A stretch of DNA of 64,000 bases from Mucilaginibacter sp. UR6-1 (GCF_020880975.1 NZ_JAJIWP010000002.1:124001-188000), one strand, 5' to 3'. Shown: positions 43,112 to 52,638, counted from the stretch's first letter. Numbers and translations: made by a program. Notes: generated from the letters alone by a model not told the origin.

Positions 43112-44023
43112 TCAGGACAGATATTTTATCTTCCACTGCTTAACCAAACGCATACCCCGCTGTAACAGGCTGCCTTTACGATTCTTTAAAAAGTTACGGA
43201 TGGCCGTGTGAGCCTGTTTATCCTCAGCTATAATGGTCGGGAACTGCTTTACCGGTTTATCGGTGATCTGTACCTGGTACATGTTCTCGATGTTAGAATG
43301 AACGCCTGTACCGTCATGCCCAATGTTATGCACCAGCGAATGCGCCGGGTTTAATGACAGGCCACCCTTTAAAAATATCGACGCGTACCAGCGTATAGCC
43401 CAAGAGTTGTTTTTACCGGACTTGAACTCCCGCATCTGCTTCCAAAAGTTCATGGTGTTCTCAACCGAAAAGCGGTGTCTTTTTTCATGATCAAACCGGG
43501 CCATCAGCTTATCAATATCCGGCTCAAAGTTTTTCCATGCCCGTGCCCAGGTAGCCCAGCCCCAGCTTGTGGCAATGTGGTGAAAAAATGTTTGCGGTAG
43601 TCTATGATTGTTCAGTCCGTACATGTACGCGCCAATGTGCATTACCTGCTCTTCGTTAGTATAGCGGTTTAGCGCTTCGTTAAAATATTGCAGTGTGTAT
43701 TTTGATGATAGCAGGTCATCCTCAAATACGATCACTTTGCCATAATCATTTACCAGCCGGGTAACACCATCAATAATAGAGGCTGCCAGCCCCAGGTTAT
43801 GCTCACGTTCAATAACCTTAACCGCTTTAAAGCCGGATACTGTTTTTATGTATTGCCTTACCTGATCCACCTTTTCACGGTCGGCATCAGTTTTGGCGGC
43901 ATCAGCAAAAATGTACAGGCGTGATTCTTCGGCCAGCAAATTTTTTTGCAAATAGTTAAGTGTACGGCGTGTATGATCAGGACGGTTATAAACAAATAAA
44001 GCAATGGGGGCAAGGTTTTGCAT
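43112..44023 (-). CDS. glycosyltransferase (GT-A fold, sugar-transferase type)
   Basis: 303 residues. It starts LAPIALFVYNRPDHTRRTL, contains REHNLGLAASIIDGV and the metal motif IVFEDDLLSSKYTL, and the later HIATSWGWATWARAWKNFE block that is typical of a Bacteroidota family of GT2/GNT-I-like transferases. It has no transmembrane helix. It is the last gene of the 44101-47408 minus-strand run but is separated from the flippase by 77 bases. The donor and acceptor are unknown. Confidence 0.82.
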   Translation of the reverse strand: MQNLAPIALFVYNRPDHTRRTLNYLQKNLLAEESRLYIFADAAKTDADREKVDQVRQYIKTVSGFKAVKVIEREHNLGLAASIIDGVTRLVNDYGKVIVFEDDLLSSKYTLQYFNEALNRYTNEEQVMHIGAYMYGLNNHRLPQTFFHHIATSWGWATWARAWKNFEPDIDKLMARFDHEKRHRFSVENTMNFWKQMREFKSGKNNSWAIRWYASIFLKGGLSLNPAHSLVHNIGHDGTGVHSNIENMYQVQITDKPVKQFPTIIAEDKQAHTAIRNFLKNRKGSLLQRGMRLVKQWKIKYLS

Positions 44024-44100
44024 GCTCAGTAAAACAATGTCTTTTTTTTGAATTGAAATAACCGGAATGTAACCGGCAGGTTTTAAAAAAATAATAATGC

Positions 44101-45591
44101 TTATTTACGCACAAATTTAGCTATCAACTCATCTACTTTCTCATTAACATCTGCCGATATTTTAAATAAATACGTAAGCAAAGCATACACCATGGCCGTA
44201 GAGCAACTGCGTGCCGCAATATCAAGCCATACATTAGGCAGGCGCCAAAAATTAAAACCGATAAAATAGCTAATGGCCGCAATTACCAATACCAGCAGAT
44301 GCTTGTAAGTAAAAGGCTGCATTTTAAAACGGATCTTGATGTACAGCCAGGTGGCGAAATTCATGCCCACAATGGTTATAAAATAAGCTATTGCCGAGCC
44401 GAGGCCTTCGTAAATTGGTATAAGCAAATAGTTAAGCGTAATGCAAATTACGCACATAATTACGGTGATAAGCGTTACCAGCCGGTATTTATGCGATGTG
44501 GTAATGATGTAGCTGTTCAAACCACCGGTAATATCAGCCAGAAAGCCGAGCCCTATCACAATAAACAGGGTAAAGTATTTTGGATCGGTAAAGTCCTTAT
44601 TGCGGGCAAGGGCGTAAAGGTTATCCCGGTTAATAAATATGCCGATAAATAATAACATGCCTACCACCAGTTGAATGATAGATGTTTTGGCGTAGATATC
44701 GGCAATGTTGGCCATATTCTTGGTTCGCCATGAGTCGGCCACGATGGCGTAGGTGGTACGGCTAAGTGCCTGCGCGGGTATGCTCACTACCATGGCTATA
44801 TTAAAATACCAGCTATAAACGCCAGTTACCGCATCACTGGCCATGGAGCTAAGCATCAGCGTATCTACCTTTTGCAGCAGGGTATAAACAGACCCCGATA
44901 CCAGCGTAAACATACCAAAGTTGATCATCTCCTGCTTTTTATCGGCCATTAGGTTACTGGTAACATTCCCCAGTTTGAAACTGCCTGATACAAGCAGATT
45001 GATGAGCAGTATAAGCGATATAAGTCCGTTAACGATGATATATCCAAAGATAAAGCCCTCAAAGGTGAGCCATTTTTGCGCTATCATTAGCAGCATTACG
45101 GTAGTGGCAAGGCGAAGCACTACAAACTGCAGCACGTTTGAGAATATGGTACGGTAAACAGCCCGCCCCATCATCTCCAAAAAGTTAAAGGCGATGATGA
45201 ACAGCGCCAGTGGTATCATGTAATAATAATACTTTACAAACAGGGGCGAGCTTTGCGCATAGGCACCAATAATGGCCGGCTTAAATATCAGGTATAATAT
45301 GGTTGCCGCGCCAAAGCCTATAAGCGCTAAAAAAGCTACCCAATGTATAAACCCGTTATGCTTGCGGTCATCGGTACGGTAAAAGGGGAAATAGCGGGCT
45401 ATTATGCTGGGCACCCCCATTGATGATACCAGCGAGTATAATACCGATACGCTGATAACCAAATTATAAAAACCAAAATTATCGTCACCCACTATAGGCG
45501 GAAACAGCATTACCGTGTTAATGTATGCTATTACCATGCCCGCGTATAGCACTATGGTATTTTTATAAGCTTGTTGCTTTACTATACCCAT
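44101..45591 (-). CDS. Wzx-type oligosaccharide flippase
   Basis: 496 residues with 12-14 membrane helices spread along the protein and the family N-terminus (MGIVKQQAYKNTIVLYAGMV). Features of the MATE/MVF superfamily are visible: a G-x-NFGFYNL segment after the first helix, LISRTTYAIVADSW-like loop and duplicated halves. It should move lipid-linked repeat units across the inner membrane. Start codon overlaps the stop of the upstream GT4 gene by one base, so translation is coupled. Neither a polymerase (Wzy) nor an initiating transferase is seen nearby. Confidence 0.88.
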   Translation of the reverse strand: MGIVKQQAYKNTIVLYAGMVIAYINTVMLFPPIVGDDNFGFYNLVISVSVLYSLVSSMGVPSIIARYFPFYRTDDRKHNGFIHWVAFLALIGFGAATILYLIFKPAIIGAYAQSSPLFVKYYYYMIPLALFIIAFNFLEMMGRAVYRTIFSNVLQFVVLRLATTVMLLMIAQKWLTFEGFIFGYIIVNGLISLILLINLLVSGSFKLGNVTSNLMADKKQEMINFGMFTLVSGSVYTLLQKVDTLMLSSMASDAVTGVYSWYFNIAMVVSIPAQALSRTTYAIVADSWRTKNMANIADIYAKTSIIQLVVGMLLFIGIFINRDNLYALARNKDFTDPKYFTLFIVIGLGFLADITGGLNSYIITTSHKYRLVTLITVIMCVICITLNYLLIPIYEGLGSAIAYFITIVGMNFATWLYIKIRFKMQPFTYKHLLVLVIAAISYFIGFNFWRLPNVWLDIAARSCSTAMVYALLTYLFKISADVNEKVDELIAKFVRK

Positions 45592-46721
45592 TAATTTATC
45601 TTTTTGCCCATCGCTTTATATAGAATTTTCGTAAGCGTTTTAATGCGGGCATTAATATCATAATTATTCCTGATGTGTTGTGCCCCGGCATTGCCAAGTG
45701 TTTGGGCAAGGTTGGCATCGGCGGTAATTTTTAACATATAATTACCCATACCCTCAATATCATGTTCGGGTACCAGATAGCCTGTTTCTCCATTTATTAC
45801 AGCTTCTTTTATGCCCGCGTGCAAAGTGCTTACAATGGCCAGCCCCGATGAGCCCGCTTCTAATATAGATACAGGCGTACCTTCCTTATCGCCATCGGCA
45901 GCAGTAACCGAGTGTTGCACAAAACAGCGGCTTTGTTTTAACAATGCTTTTATTTCATCAGGTTTTAAAACCCCCTTTAATATTACCTGATCCTCCAGGC
46001 CGGAACTTTTTATAAAAGCGGCTGTTTCATCAAACAACGGGCCATTGCCCACCATATTTAATGTGGCATCCTTATATTGATCAGCTACTATTTTAAAGGC
46101 TTTTACGACAGATAAGGGTGACTTTTTCTCCACAAAGCGCCCTATCGAAATAAAGCTTTTTCCGTTGGATGATATATCCAGTTGCGGAAAGGCTTGCGTA
46201 TCCACTCCGCAAGAGGCCAGGGTAATTTTATTAGCAGGCGCGCCTAACTGTTTAAGCGCCTCGACCATATCGCCTGATACGGCAATAAAGCCGCTGGCAT
46301 ATTTAAAAGCATCCTGGTACTGACGGTAATATTTTTTTACCGTGCCGGTATGGTGCACATCAGCGCCGTGGTAATGAATTACCAGCGGAATGCCTGCTAT
46401 TTTACAAGCCGCGGTAACCATAGCGCCAACCATGCCATATTCGGCAAACACCACATCAATTTTATTTTTCTTGAAATAATTTGCCAGTGCCTTGTTGGCT
46501 ACGCCAATGGATTGCTTTTTGAATACCCGCTTTTGTATCAGGTATAATAAAAGCTTCCATTTTGATGTGATGATGAACTTACCCTCATCATTATACACCG
46601 GAAAGGCCCCGCCCCACAGCACTTTTTTATTGCCGGGCAAACGCTTTATATGTTCTTCAATAAATGTTTCGGAGAAAGCGTTGTTGTTTGGTTTTATAAT
46701 ACATAGGTTAAACTCACCCAT
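45591..46721 (-). CDS. GT4-family glycosyltransferase
   Basis: 376 residues. A GT-B enzyme: N-domain with VVFAEYGMVGAMVTAACKIAG and VIHYHGADVH; C-domain with FISIGRFVEKKSPLSVVKAF, LNMVGNGPLFDE and the donor motif HSVTAADGDKEGTPVSILEA (E-x7-E type). It ends one base into the flippase start and begins 3 bases after the methyltransferase stop, so methyltransferase, GT4 and flippase form one operon. It should add a sugar to a lipid-linked glycan at the cytoplasmic face. Confidence 0.9.
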   Translation of the reverse strand: MGEFNLCIIKPNNNAFSETFIEEHIKRLPGNKKVLWGGAFPVYNDEGKFIITSKWKLLLYLIQKRVFKKQSIGVANKALANYFKKNKIDVVFAEYGMVGAMVTAACKIAGIPLVIHYHGADVHHTGTVKKYYRQYQDAFKYASGFIAVSGDMVEALKQLGAPANKITLASCGVDTQAFPQLDISSNGKSFISIGRFVEKKSPLSVVKAFKIVADQYKDATLNMVGNGPLFDETAAFIKSSGLEDQVILKGVLKPDEIKALLKQSRCFVQHSVTAADGDKEGTPVSILEAGSSGLAIVSTLHAGIKEAVINGETGYLVPEHDIEGMGNYMLKITADANLAQTLGNAGAQHIRNNYDINARIKTLTKILYKAMGKKIN

Positions 46722-46724
46722 TGC

Positions 46725-47408
46725 TTATAGCGGCTTTGTGGCAATAACAACGTATAATGATGCATCCCTGTCGCGCTGGCTTTGCGAGTTTATTTTGTTG
46801 AATAAGCCTATCATGCCCTGCATTACCAAAGCAAAGGGAGGAATCAGGAATTTAGGCATCTTAACCGCTATGGCATCCTGCAATAATTGTATACCGCTTG
46901 CCGCCAGCCCCATAATGCCATGAAAAGAGGAAATAACAAAACCCTCTTTTTCTACTGTTTTACGCAGTCCGGCACTGGTCCATCGCCAGTAATCATTAGG
47001 CGTGGGATGGTAAAACCAGTAACCATGAGTAGTTAATATAAGTGTGCCGCCTGGTTTAAGTATACGCAAGGCTTCCTGTAAATAACCCGCAGGCGAATCA
47101 ACATGCTCTAATACCTGGTTTGATAATACAATGTCAGCATAATTATCAGGCAGGGTAGTTTTGCTGTCAAAATCAATATGATGTTCAGCTTTGGGGTTCA
47201 TTTCCAGGTCTACCCCCAGGTATTTACCCACTTTAGGTTCAATAACCGAACGGTAGGGCATATCGCCGCAGCCAAAATCAACCAATAGCTTGTTGGGGCT
47301 ATTGGCTGTTAATTGGTTGATTACTTTTATTGTTGCATCCCGCAGATGTGTTAAATGCACATAGCGCGTATGAAATATAGTAGGATTTAATCTATCGTTC
47401 CCATTCAT
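46725..47408 (-). CDS. SAM-dependent methyltransferase of the polysaccharide cluster
   Basis: 227 residues. Class I methyltransferase: motif I LLVDFGCGDMPYRSVIEP, acidic end of strand 2 LGVDLEMNP, then IVLSNQVLEHVDSPAGYLQE and ALRILKPGGTLILTTHG, the Methyltransf_11 signature. It is the first gene of a three-gene operon with a GT4 and the flippase. It may methylate a sugar or the lipid carrier-linked unit (inference). No promoter consensus is obvious in the short gap before it. Confidence 0.87.
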   Translation of the reverse strand: MNGNDRLNPTIFHTRYVHLTHLRDATIKVINQLTANSPNKLLVDFGCGDMPYRSVIEPKVGKYLGVDLEMNPKAEHHIDFDSKTTLPDNYADIVLSNQVLEHVDSPAGYLQEALRILKPGGTLILTTHGYWFYHPTPNDYWRWTSAGLRKTVEKEGFVISSFHGIMGLAASGIQLLQDAIAVKMPKFLIPPFALVMQGMIGLFNKINSQSQRDRDASLYVVIATKPL

Positions 47409-47462
47409 CCGGCTAATTTAACTTTTGTTATGCTATTCGGGAAAATAATAATCCTGTACGTG

Positions 47463-48317
47463 TTATTGTTTTGATACTTTGGCTGATTGGGCTTCGGTTA
47501 AAACAAACAGTTTCTTCATTTCAGTATTGCTGATGATGCGGTTGTATATCCTGATATCATCAAGCCTGCCCATAAAGTAATAAGGCTCGGTACCATCATA
47601 AGGGAAAATACTATCGCGGCCGATGAACAATGGCGCATCAGTTGAAGGGTTAGGTGTTGGAATGTCAGCCTGAATCGCGTCCAGCTTGCCGTTTATGTAA
47701 GTTGTATACGTTTGTTCTTGCAAATCGTACACAGAAGTGATCATGTACCAGATGCCTCTTTGCAAATATTTGTTACCAACCGCAAACGGATCGTCGCCGG
47801 CAGAAACGCCGTATGATGGCCTGCCTACCTTGCCCACGCTTGTATGTTGCGCCTCAGCACCCGAAAATGAAAGGTGCCAGCCGTTGCTTGAACCAGAGCC
47901 GCGCTTATGTAATATGGCCGAACCATGCGAGAGGTTGTATGCGTCAACGTATATCCAATAGTTAACGGTAAAGCTGGTGTTATAAAGGCGTAGGTCTTCA
48001 GCATCTTCCACCCGTACAAACGCGTTGTAGCCGTTAAATTCATAAGCCGATGCAGGTTTATCAAACCTGTTTTTTGCATCGGTTATGTTATAAACCAATC
48101 CGTTATGTTTATTTCCTGATAGATCTTGGGCATTACCATCAAACGGATAGAACGCGATCAGGCCGGTTTTTAAACTATCAAGGGTAAGATCAATCGTATC
48201 TGTAGGAATTTTGGTCGTATCAGCCGGGTCGCCTTCGGGTTCAAGGGATGTTGACTGGCAGGAGGTGAGGCTTGCTAAAAATAATGCAGAAGCCAGGAAT
48301 GCAAAAAGGTTTTTCAT
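47463..48317 (-). CDS. LamG-domain lipoprotein
   Basis: 284 residues. A signal peptide with lipobox LTSC (Cys about residue 20) predicts a lipid anchor; a linker with PADTTKIPTDTIDL follows. Residues about 55-270 are a LamG/concanavalin-like domain starting GLIAFYPFDGNAQDLSGNKHNG and ending DDIRIYNRIISNTEMKKLF. Such domains bind carbohydrates or proteins outside the cell. It resembles each half of the tandem LamG protein 600 bases away (AYWSFDGTGNDLSGNANHG there). It is transcribed alone from its own promoter. Confidence 0.85.
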   Translation of the reverse strand: MKNLFAFLASALFLASLTSCQSTSLEPEGDPADTTKIPTDTIDLTLDSLKTGLIAFYPFDGNAQDLSGNKHNGLVYNITDAKNRFDKPASAYEFNGYNAFVRVEDAEDLRLYNTSFTVNYWIYVDAYNLSHGSAILHKRGSGSSNGWHLSFSGAEAQHTSVGKVGRPSYGVSAGDDPFAVGNKYLQRGIWYMITSVYDLQEQTYTTYINGKLDAIQADIPTPNPSTDAPLFIGRDSIFPYDGTEPYYFMGRLDDIRIYNRIISNTEMKKLFVLTEAQSAKVSKQ

Positions 48318-48343
48318 TAATATATATGATAAAGTTTTGAGCT

Positions 48344-48351
48344 CAAATATA
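48344..48351 (-). promoter_or_regulatory. promoter of the LamG lipoprotein gene
   Basis: On the minus strand TATATTTG is an exact -7 match, with TTTA (48375-48372) 20 bases upstream. The leader would be about 22 bases. Confidence 0.55.
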
Positions 48352-48502
48352 TCGTTTTACTACAATAAAAGTAAATAGCTATATTCTTTTTGTTTAACTA
48401 ATTAAGCAGATGATAAACTCATAAAATGATATTTCTTTTGAAGATAATATTTCTTTATATTTAATTAGCTAACCATTCTGTTTACCTTAACACTTAAAAA
48501 AA

Positions 48503-48862
48503 ATGAAAAAATTGAGTTTGCTTTTATGTGTATCACTGCTTTCAGTGATCTCGTTTACTGCATTTGCTGAAGTTAAAATTCCGGTGTTGCAACCACCTGC
48601 AAGTGCAAATTTTGCTACTGTTGATATTGGAGGATTTACTTATGCCGGTGATAACTATGTGATGTACGGTGATAACGTAACTAACAAAATTGCTGCAGTA
48701 TACTTAATTGATATTTATTTTAACCTGACACCGGTTTTCTCATTTACAAACGGATCATGGTATTACACTACATATCCTACAGTTTACGCAGGTCCTGTAA
48801 AGATCAGAAAGACCTCAACATCTGCGTTGTTTACTTTTGAGGGAACAACGCTGTATTATTAA
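48503..48862 (+). CDS. small secreted protein of unknown function
   Basis: 119 residues with a clear signal peptide (MKKLSLLLCVSLLSVISFTAFA). The mature 97-residue protein has no Cys and is rich in Tyr and Thr (FTYAGDNYVMYGDNV, GSWYYTTYPTVYAGPV), suggesting a small all-beta domain. I recognise no family. It lies between two LamG lipoproteins transcribed the other way, and it has its own terminator. A cell-surface or extracellular role, perhaps adhesion, is only a guess. Confidence 0.7.
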   Translation: MKKLSLLLCVSLLSVISFTAFAEVKIPVLQPPASANFATVDIGGFTYAGDNYVMYGDNVTNKIAAVYLIDIYFNLTPVFSFTNGSWYYTTYPTVYAGPVKIRKTSTSALFTFEGTTLYY

Positions 48863-48878
48863 TCGTATTTTTTTAACT

Positions 48879-48910
48879 AAAAAAAGGAGGTCCGAATGGC
48901 CTCCTTTTTT
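48879..48910. terminator. bidirectional terminator between convergent genes
   Basis: AAAAAAGGAGG and CCTCCTTTTTT form a perfect stem over TCCGAATGG. The A- and T-runs on the two sides allow use in both directions. Confidence 0.85.
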
Positions 48911-48927
48911 ATTGGTTTCAAATCAAC

Positions 48928-50412
48928 TTAATGGGTTGCTGTATACAGTTGATTTATGTTACTAACACTTAAAGCAGAATTGTAAATGCTAAGCCCGTCA
49001 AGCGCTCCCTGAAAATTATAGGAAGTGCTTATAATCGGGTTATCACGGCCGATATATAGTAATGATGATATATTGGCATTTGTAGTAGCAATGCTGTTTA
49101 CAGTATTTGTTAAAGCTCCGTCAACATATATTTTTAATTGCTGATTAGCCACCGTATAAACACTTGTTACCATATGCCATTGGTTAAGCGGAATAACTGT
49201 GTTGCCATAAGCGTTCACACTGCCTCCGCCTGGGCCGTATGAAAGTGTACCGGTAGTTGCAGGTGCGGCGCCCGAACCTACAATGCTCCACTGCCAGCCA
49301 TTATTTGCGCCTGAAATTCTTTTGCTGAATATAACTGAGCCTAATGATGTATTGTAGGCGCTGAGTTTTACCCATGCATTTAAAGTAAAATCGGTACCGC
49401 TTAAACGCAGTGCAGTATTGTCAGGCACGGTCATGTAGCTGTTAATGCCATTAAAGCTATATGCGCCAATGCTGTTGCCAAACCTGTCTGTAGCGGCAGA
49501 GAGGTTATAAATAGTGCCGTTATTCCAATTGCCTGACATGTCATTTCCGCTGTTATCAAAAGGCCAGTATGCTATAAGTCCCGGGGCTGCATTATTTGAT
49601 GTAGAGGTGTATAGTGTATTTACGGTACTCGCGCTTAGTGCAGAGTTGTATATACTGATATCATCAAGAGCTCCCTTAAAAAAGTAGCCGGTACCTATTG
49701 ATGGGTTATCCCTGCCAATATACAGCAATGCAGTAATGGCTGAGTTTGGTGTTGCTATACTGTTCACTGTATTATCTAACACACCGTCAACATAAATCCT
49801 CAGTTGTTGAGCCGAAAAGCTGTATACGCTGGTTACCATATGCCATTGGTTTACCGGTACCACTGTAGTTCCGAAAGCATTGGTGCTTCCGCCGCCCGGG
49901 CCGTAGCTAACTGTACCCGGTATTGCCGGTGAAGCAGCACCTGAGCCAACTATACTCCATACCCAGCCATTGTTGGCTCCCGTTATTCTTTTGCTGAATA
50001 TTTGTGATCCGGCTGATGTGTTATAACTATCCAGCTTAACCCAGGCATTTAGCGTAAAGTCAGTATTGTTTAAACGTAAGGCAGCCTTGTCGGGTACTGA
50101 AATGTAGCTTGTTGAGCCATCAAAGTAATAGGCACCGATTGGATTGCCAAATCTGTCTGCCGTTGATGACAGGTTGTTGATGGTGCCATGGTTAGCATTG
50201 CCCGAAAGGTCATTGCCTGTGCCATCAAATGACCAGTAGGCAATTAGGCCTGTTGCCGGAACAGCAATGTTAGCTGTTTTTAGCTCATTGTCAACAATAG
50301 CTTTAATATCCTCCGATTTTAAGAGGTCTGATTTTTTACAGGAAACAATGAATGAAGAAATTAGGGTACCCGCCAGGAAGAGCGTGCGGGCAACGCGCGT
50401 TTTTGTAGTCAT
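48928..50412 (-). CDS. lipoprotein with two tandem LamG domains
   Basis: 494 residues from ATG 50412 (MTTKTRVARTLFLAG); the frame opens 19 codons earlier but the signal peptide starts here. A lipobox (IVSC) is followed by a short helical linker. Two LamG domains (about 55-270 and 280-494) repeat each other nearly residue for residue: DFTLNAWVKL, ANNGWVWSIVGSG against ANNGWQWSIVGSG, NQWHMVTSVY twice, and LLYIGRDNP twice. The high similarity points to a recent duplication. The protein should sit on the cell surface and bind sugars or other proteins. Function is unknown. Confidence 0.87.
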   Translation of the reverse strand: MTTKTRVARTLFLAGTLISSFIVSCKKSDLLKSEDIKAIVDNELKTANIAVPATGLIAYWSFDGTGNDLSGNANHGTINNLSSTADRFGNPIGAYYFDGSTSYISVPDKAALRLNNTDFTLNAWVKLDSYNTSAGSQIFSKRITGANNGWVWSIVGSGAASPAIPGTVSYGPGGGSTNAFGTTVVPVNQWHMVTSVYSFSAQQLRIYVDGVLDNTVNSIATPNSAITALLYIGRDNPSIGTGYFFKGALDDISIYNSALSASTVNTLYTSTSNNAAPGLIAYWPFDNSGNDMSGNWNNGTIYNLSAATDRFGNSIGAYSFNGINSYMTVPDNTALRLSGTDFTLNAWVKLSAYNTSLGSVIFSKRISGANNGWQWSIVGSGAAPATTGTLSYGPGGGSVNAYGNTVIPLNQWHMVTSVYTVANQQLKIYVDGALTNTVNSIATTNANISSLLYIGRDNPIISTSYNFQGALDGLSIYNSALSVSNINQLYTATH

Positions 50413-50503
50413 GATAAATGGTTTATAGTTTATACAATAAATATAATAACATAAAAACCATATTATCAAGAAATATTTTCGTTAACAGAAAGTTAAGTTA
50501 AAC

Positions 50504-50536
50504 AAAAATGGCCTCCCGAACAGGGAGGCCATTTTT
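50504..50536 (-). terminator. terminator of typA
   Basis: AAAAATGGCCTCCC and GGGAGGCCATTTTT form a perfect 14-base stem over GAACA, 25 bases past the typA stop. It is one of the strongest hairpins in the window. Confidence 0.92.
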
Positions 50537-50560
50537 GTTTAATCAGCAATAATGTAATTA

Positions 50561-52369
50561 TTACGACTGGAACTTTTTGCCGTTAACCTTACGCTCATTT
50601 TCAGTTAAGTAAATTTTGCGTAAGCGGATGCTTTGCGGCGTAACCTCAATGTATTCATCAGCCTGGATATATTCCATTGACTCTTCGAGAGAGAATTTGA
50701 TGGCCGGAGCAATACGCACGTTGGTATCACTACCTGATGCACGCATGTTGGTTAACTGCTTGCCTTTGGTAAGGTTAATAACCAAATCGTTATCGCGTAT
50801 GTGTTCGCCTAATATTTGTCCTTCATAGATATCCACACCCGGATCGATAAAGAAACGGCCGCGGTCCTGCAATTTATCAATTGCGAATGCAGTGGTTTTG
50901 CCGCTATCCATTGATATCAATACACCATTTAAACGACCGGGGATAGTGCCTTTCCATGGCTCGTAAGCTTTAAAGCGGTGTGCCATGATAGCCTCACCCG
51001 CAGTAGCGGTTAATACGTTGTTACGTAAACCGATTATACCGCGCGACGGGATATCAAACTCAAGGTGTTGCAGGTCGCCTTTTGGCTCCATAATCAATAA
51101 GTCGCCTTTACGCTGGGTAACCAGTTCAATTACCTTACCGGCAACGTCACCAGGTACGTCAACTATCAGGGTTTCAATTGGCTCGCATTTAACACCGTCA
51201 ATTTCTTTAACAATTACCTGCGGCTGGCCTACCTGTAACTCATAGCCTTCGCGGCGCATGGTTTCAATCAATACTGATAAGTGGAGGATACCACGACCAT
51301 ATACCAGGTATGAATCAGGCGAATCAGTTTCAACAACACGAAGTGCCAGGTTTTTTTCAGTTTCTTTAAATAAGCGATCGCGCAGGTGGCGTGAAGTAAC
51401 AAATTTACCTTCTTTACCAAAGAAAGGAGAGTTGTTGATGGTGAACATCATGTTCATGGTAGGCTCATCAATTTTGATAACCTCCAGTTGCTCCGGTTTT
51501 TCAAAATCGGCAATGGTATCGCCAATATCAAAACCATCAATACCTACAACGGCGCAAATATCGCCTGCTTTAACTTCGGTAGCTTTTATTTTACCTAAGC
51601 CTTCAAAAGTGTAAAGCTCTTTAATACGTGATTTTTGGATAGTGCCATCGCGTTTTACCAATGATACCGGCATGTTCTCTTTAATAGTACCACGGGCAAC
51701 ACGGCCGATTGCGATACGGCCTACGAAAGATGAATAATCCAACGAGGTGATCTGCATTTGCAATGTACCTTCATTAATAGGTGCCGGCGGAATGTGCTCC
51801 AGGATGGTATCCATCAGCGGGAAGATGTTATCGGTTGGTGTTTTCCAATCCGTATTCATCCAGCCTTGTTTTGATGAGCCGTATATAACCGGGAATTCCA
51901 GTTGCTCTTCGGTAGCGTCAAGGTTAAAAAATAATTCAAATATCTGCTCGTAAACCTCTTCAGGGCGGCAGTTCTCTTTATCAACCTTGTTTACAACCAC
52001 AATAGGTTTTAAGCCTAAAGCCAAAGCCTTTTGGGTTACAAAGCGTGTTTGAGGCATGGCGCCTTCAAACGCGTCGCAAAGCAGCAATACGCCATCGGCC
52101 ATTTTTAACACACGCTCAACCTCACCGCCAAAATCGGCGTGACCAGGGGTGTCAATAATATTGATCTTAACGTCCTTGTATTTTACTGAAACGTTTTTTG
52201 CAACAATGGTAATACCACGTTCACGCTCAAGGTCGTTATTATCCAATATCAGTTCACCTGTTTCCTGTCCATCACGAAATATCTCGCAACTGTGCAGAAT
52301 TTTGTCAACCAGTGTGGTTTTACCGTGGTCAACGTGTGCTATAATAGCTATGTTTCTTATTTTTTGCAT
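50561..52369 (-). CDS. typA: ribosome-associated GTPase TypA/BipA
   Basis: 602 residues, the usual length. An elongation-factor-like GTPase that binds the 70S ribosome and aids assembly and stress adaptation. G motifs are complete: HVDHGKTTLVDKIL (G1), RGITI (G2), DTPGHADFGGEV (G3), NKVDK (G4) and GSSKQGW (G5). Domain II starts around ITSLDYSSFVGRIAIGRV, and the TypA-specific C-terminal part is present (MDSGKTTAFAIDKLQDRG, VNGKKFQS). Single gene with a canonical -7 box upstream and a strong terminator downstream. Confidence 0.97.
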   Translation of the reverse strand: MQKIRNIAIIAHVDHGKTTLVDKILHSCEIFRDGQETGELILDNNDLERERGITIVAKNVSVKYKDVKINIIDTPGHADFGGEVERVLKMADGVLLLCDAFEGAMPQTRFVTQKALALGLKPIVVVNKVDKENCRPEEVYEQIFELFFNLDATEEQLEFPVIYGSSKQGWMNTDWKTPTDNIFPLMDTILEHIPPAPINEGTLQMQITSLDYSSFVGRIAIGRVARGTIKENMPVSLVKRDGTIQKSRIKELYTFEGLGKIKATEVKAGDICAVVGIDGFDIGDTIADFEKPEQLEVIKIDEPTMNMMFTINNSPFFGKEGKFVTSRHLRDRLFKETEKNLALRVVETDSPDSYLVYGRGILHLSVLIETMRREGYELQVGQPQVIVKEIDGVKCEPIETLIVDVPGDVAGKVIELVTQRKGDLLIMEPKGDLQHLEFDIPSRGIIGLRNNVLTATAGEAIMAHRFKAYEPWKGTIPGRLNGVLISMDSGKTTAFAIDKLQDRGRFFIDPGVDIYEGQILGEHIRDNDLVINLTKGKQLTNMRASGSDTNVRIAPAIKFSLEESMEYIQADEYIEVTPQSIRLRKIYLTENERKVNGKKFQS

Positions 52370-52394
52370 GTAAATGCGGCTCTAAAATTTGGCG

Positions 52395-52402
52395 CAAAGG
52401 TA
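52395..52402 (-). promoter_or_regulatory. -7 promoter element for typA
   Basis: On the minus strand TACCTTTG is an exact TAnnTTTG match, 25 bases before the typA ATG. No clear -33 TTTG was found. Confidence 0.6.
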
Positions 52403-52626
52403 CACTTAATTTATTGCATTTTAAAGCTTTTACAACATTATGAATTTATTAACAGCGTAATTATCAGCCAAAAATAAGCCAATATGGTTTTTAATTGCAG
52501 CAATAAGGTCTCCATAAGCCTTTATACAGGCAAACAAACAGATAATCAGCATACTGTCATTAGCGTGTAAATCATTTTATAGATTATATACGGCATATCG
52601 TTTCTTCGTTTCAATAATATAATTTG

Positions 52627-52634
52627 TAATTTTG
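52627..52634 (+). promoter_or_regulatory. -7 promoter element for the 52-residue peptide gene
   Basis: TAATTTTG is an exact -7 match ending four bases before the ATG at 52639, with TTTC (52601-52604) 22 bases upstream. The transcript would be leaderless or nearly so. The rest of the 52403-52626 gap shows no other signal I can support. Confidence 0.55.
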
Positions 52635-52638
52635 TGCC

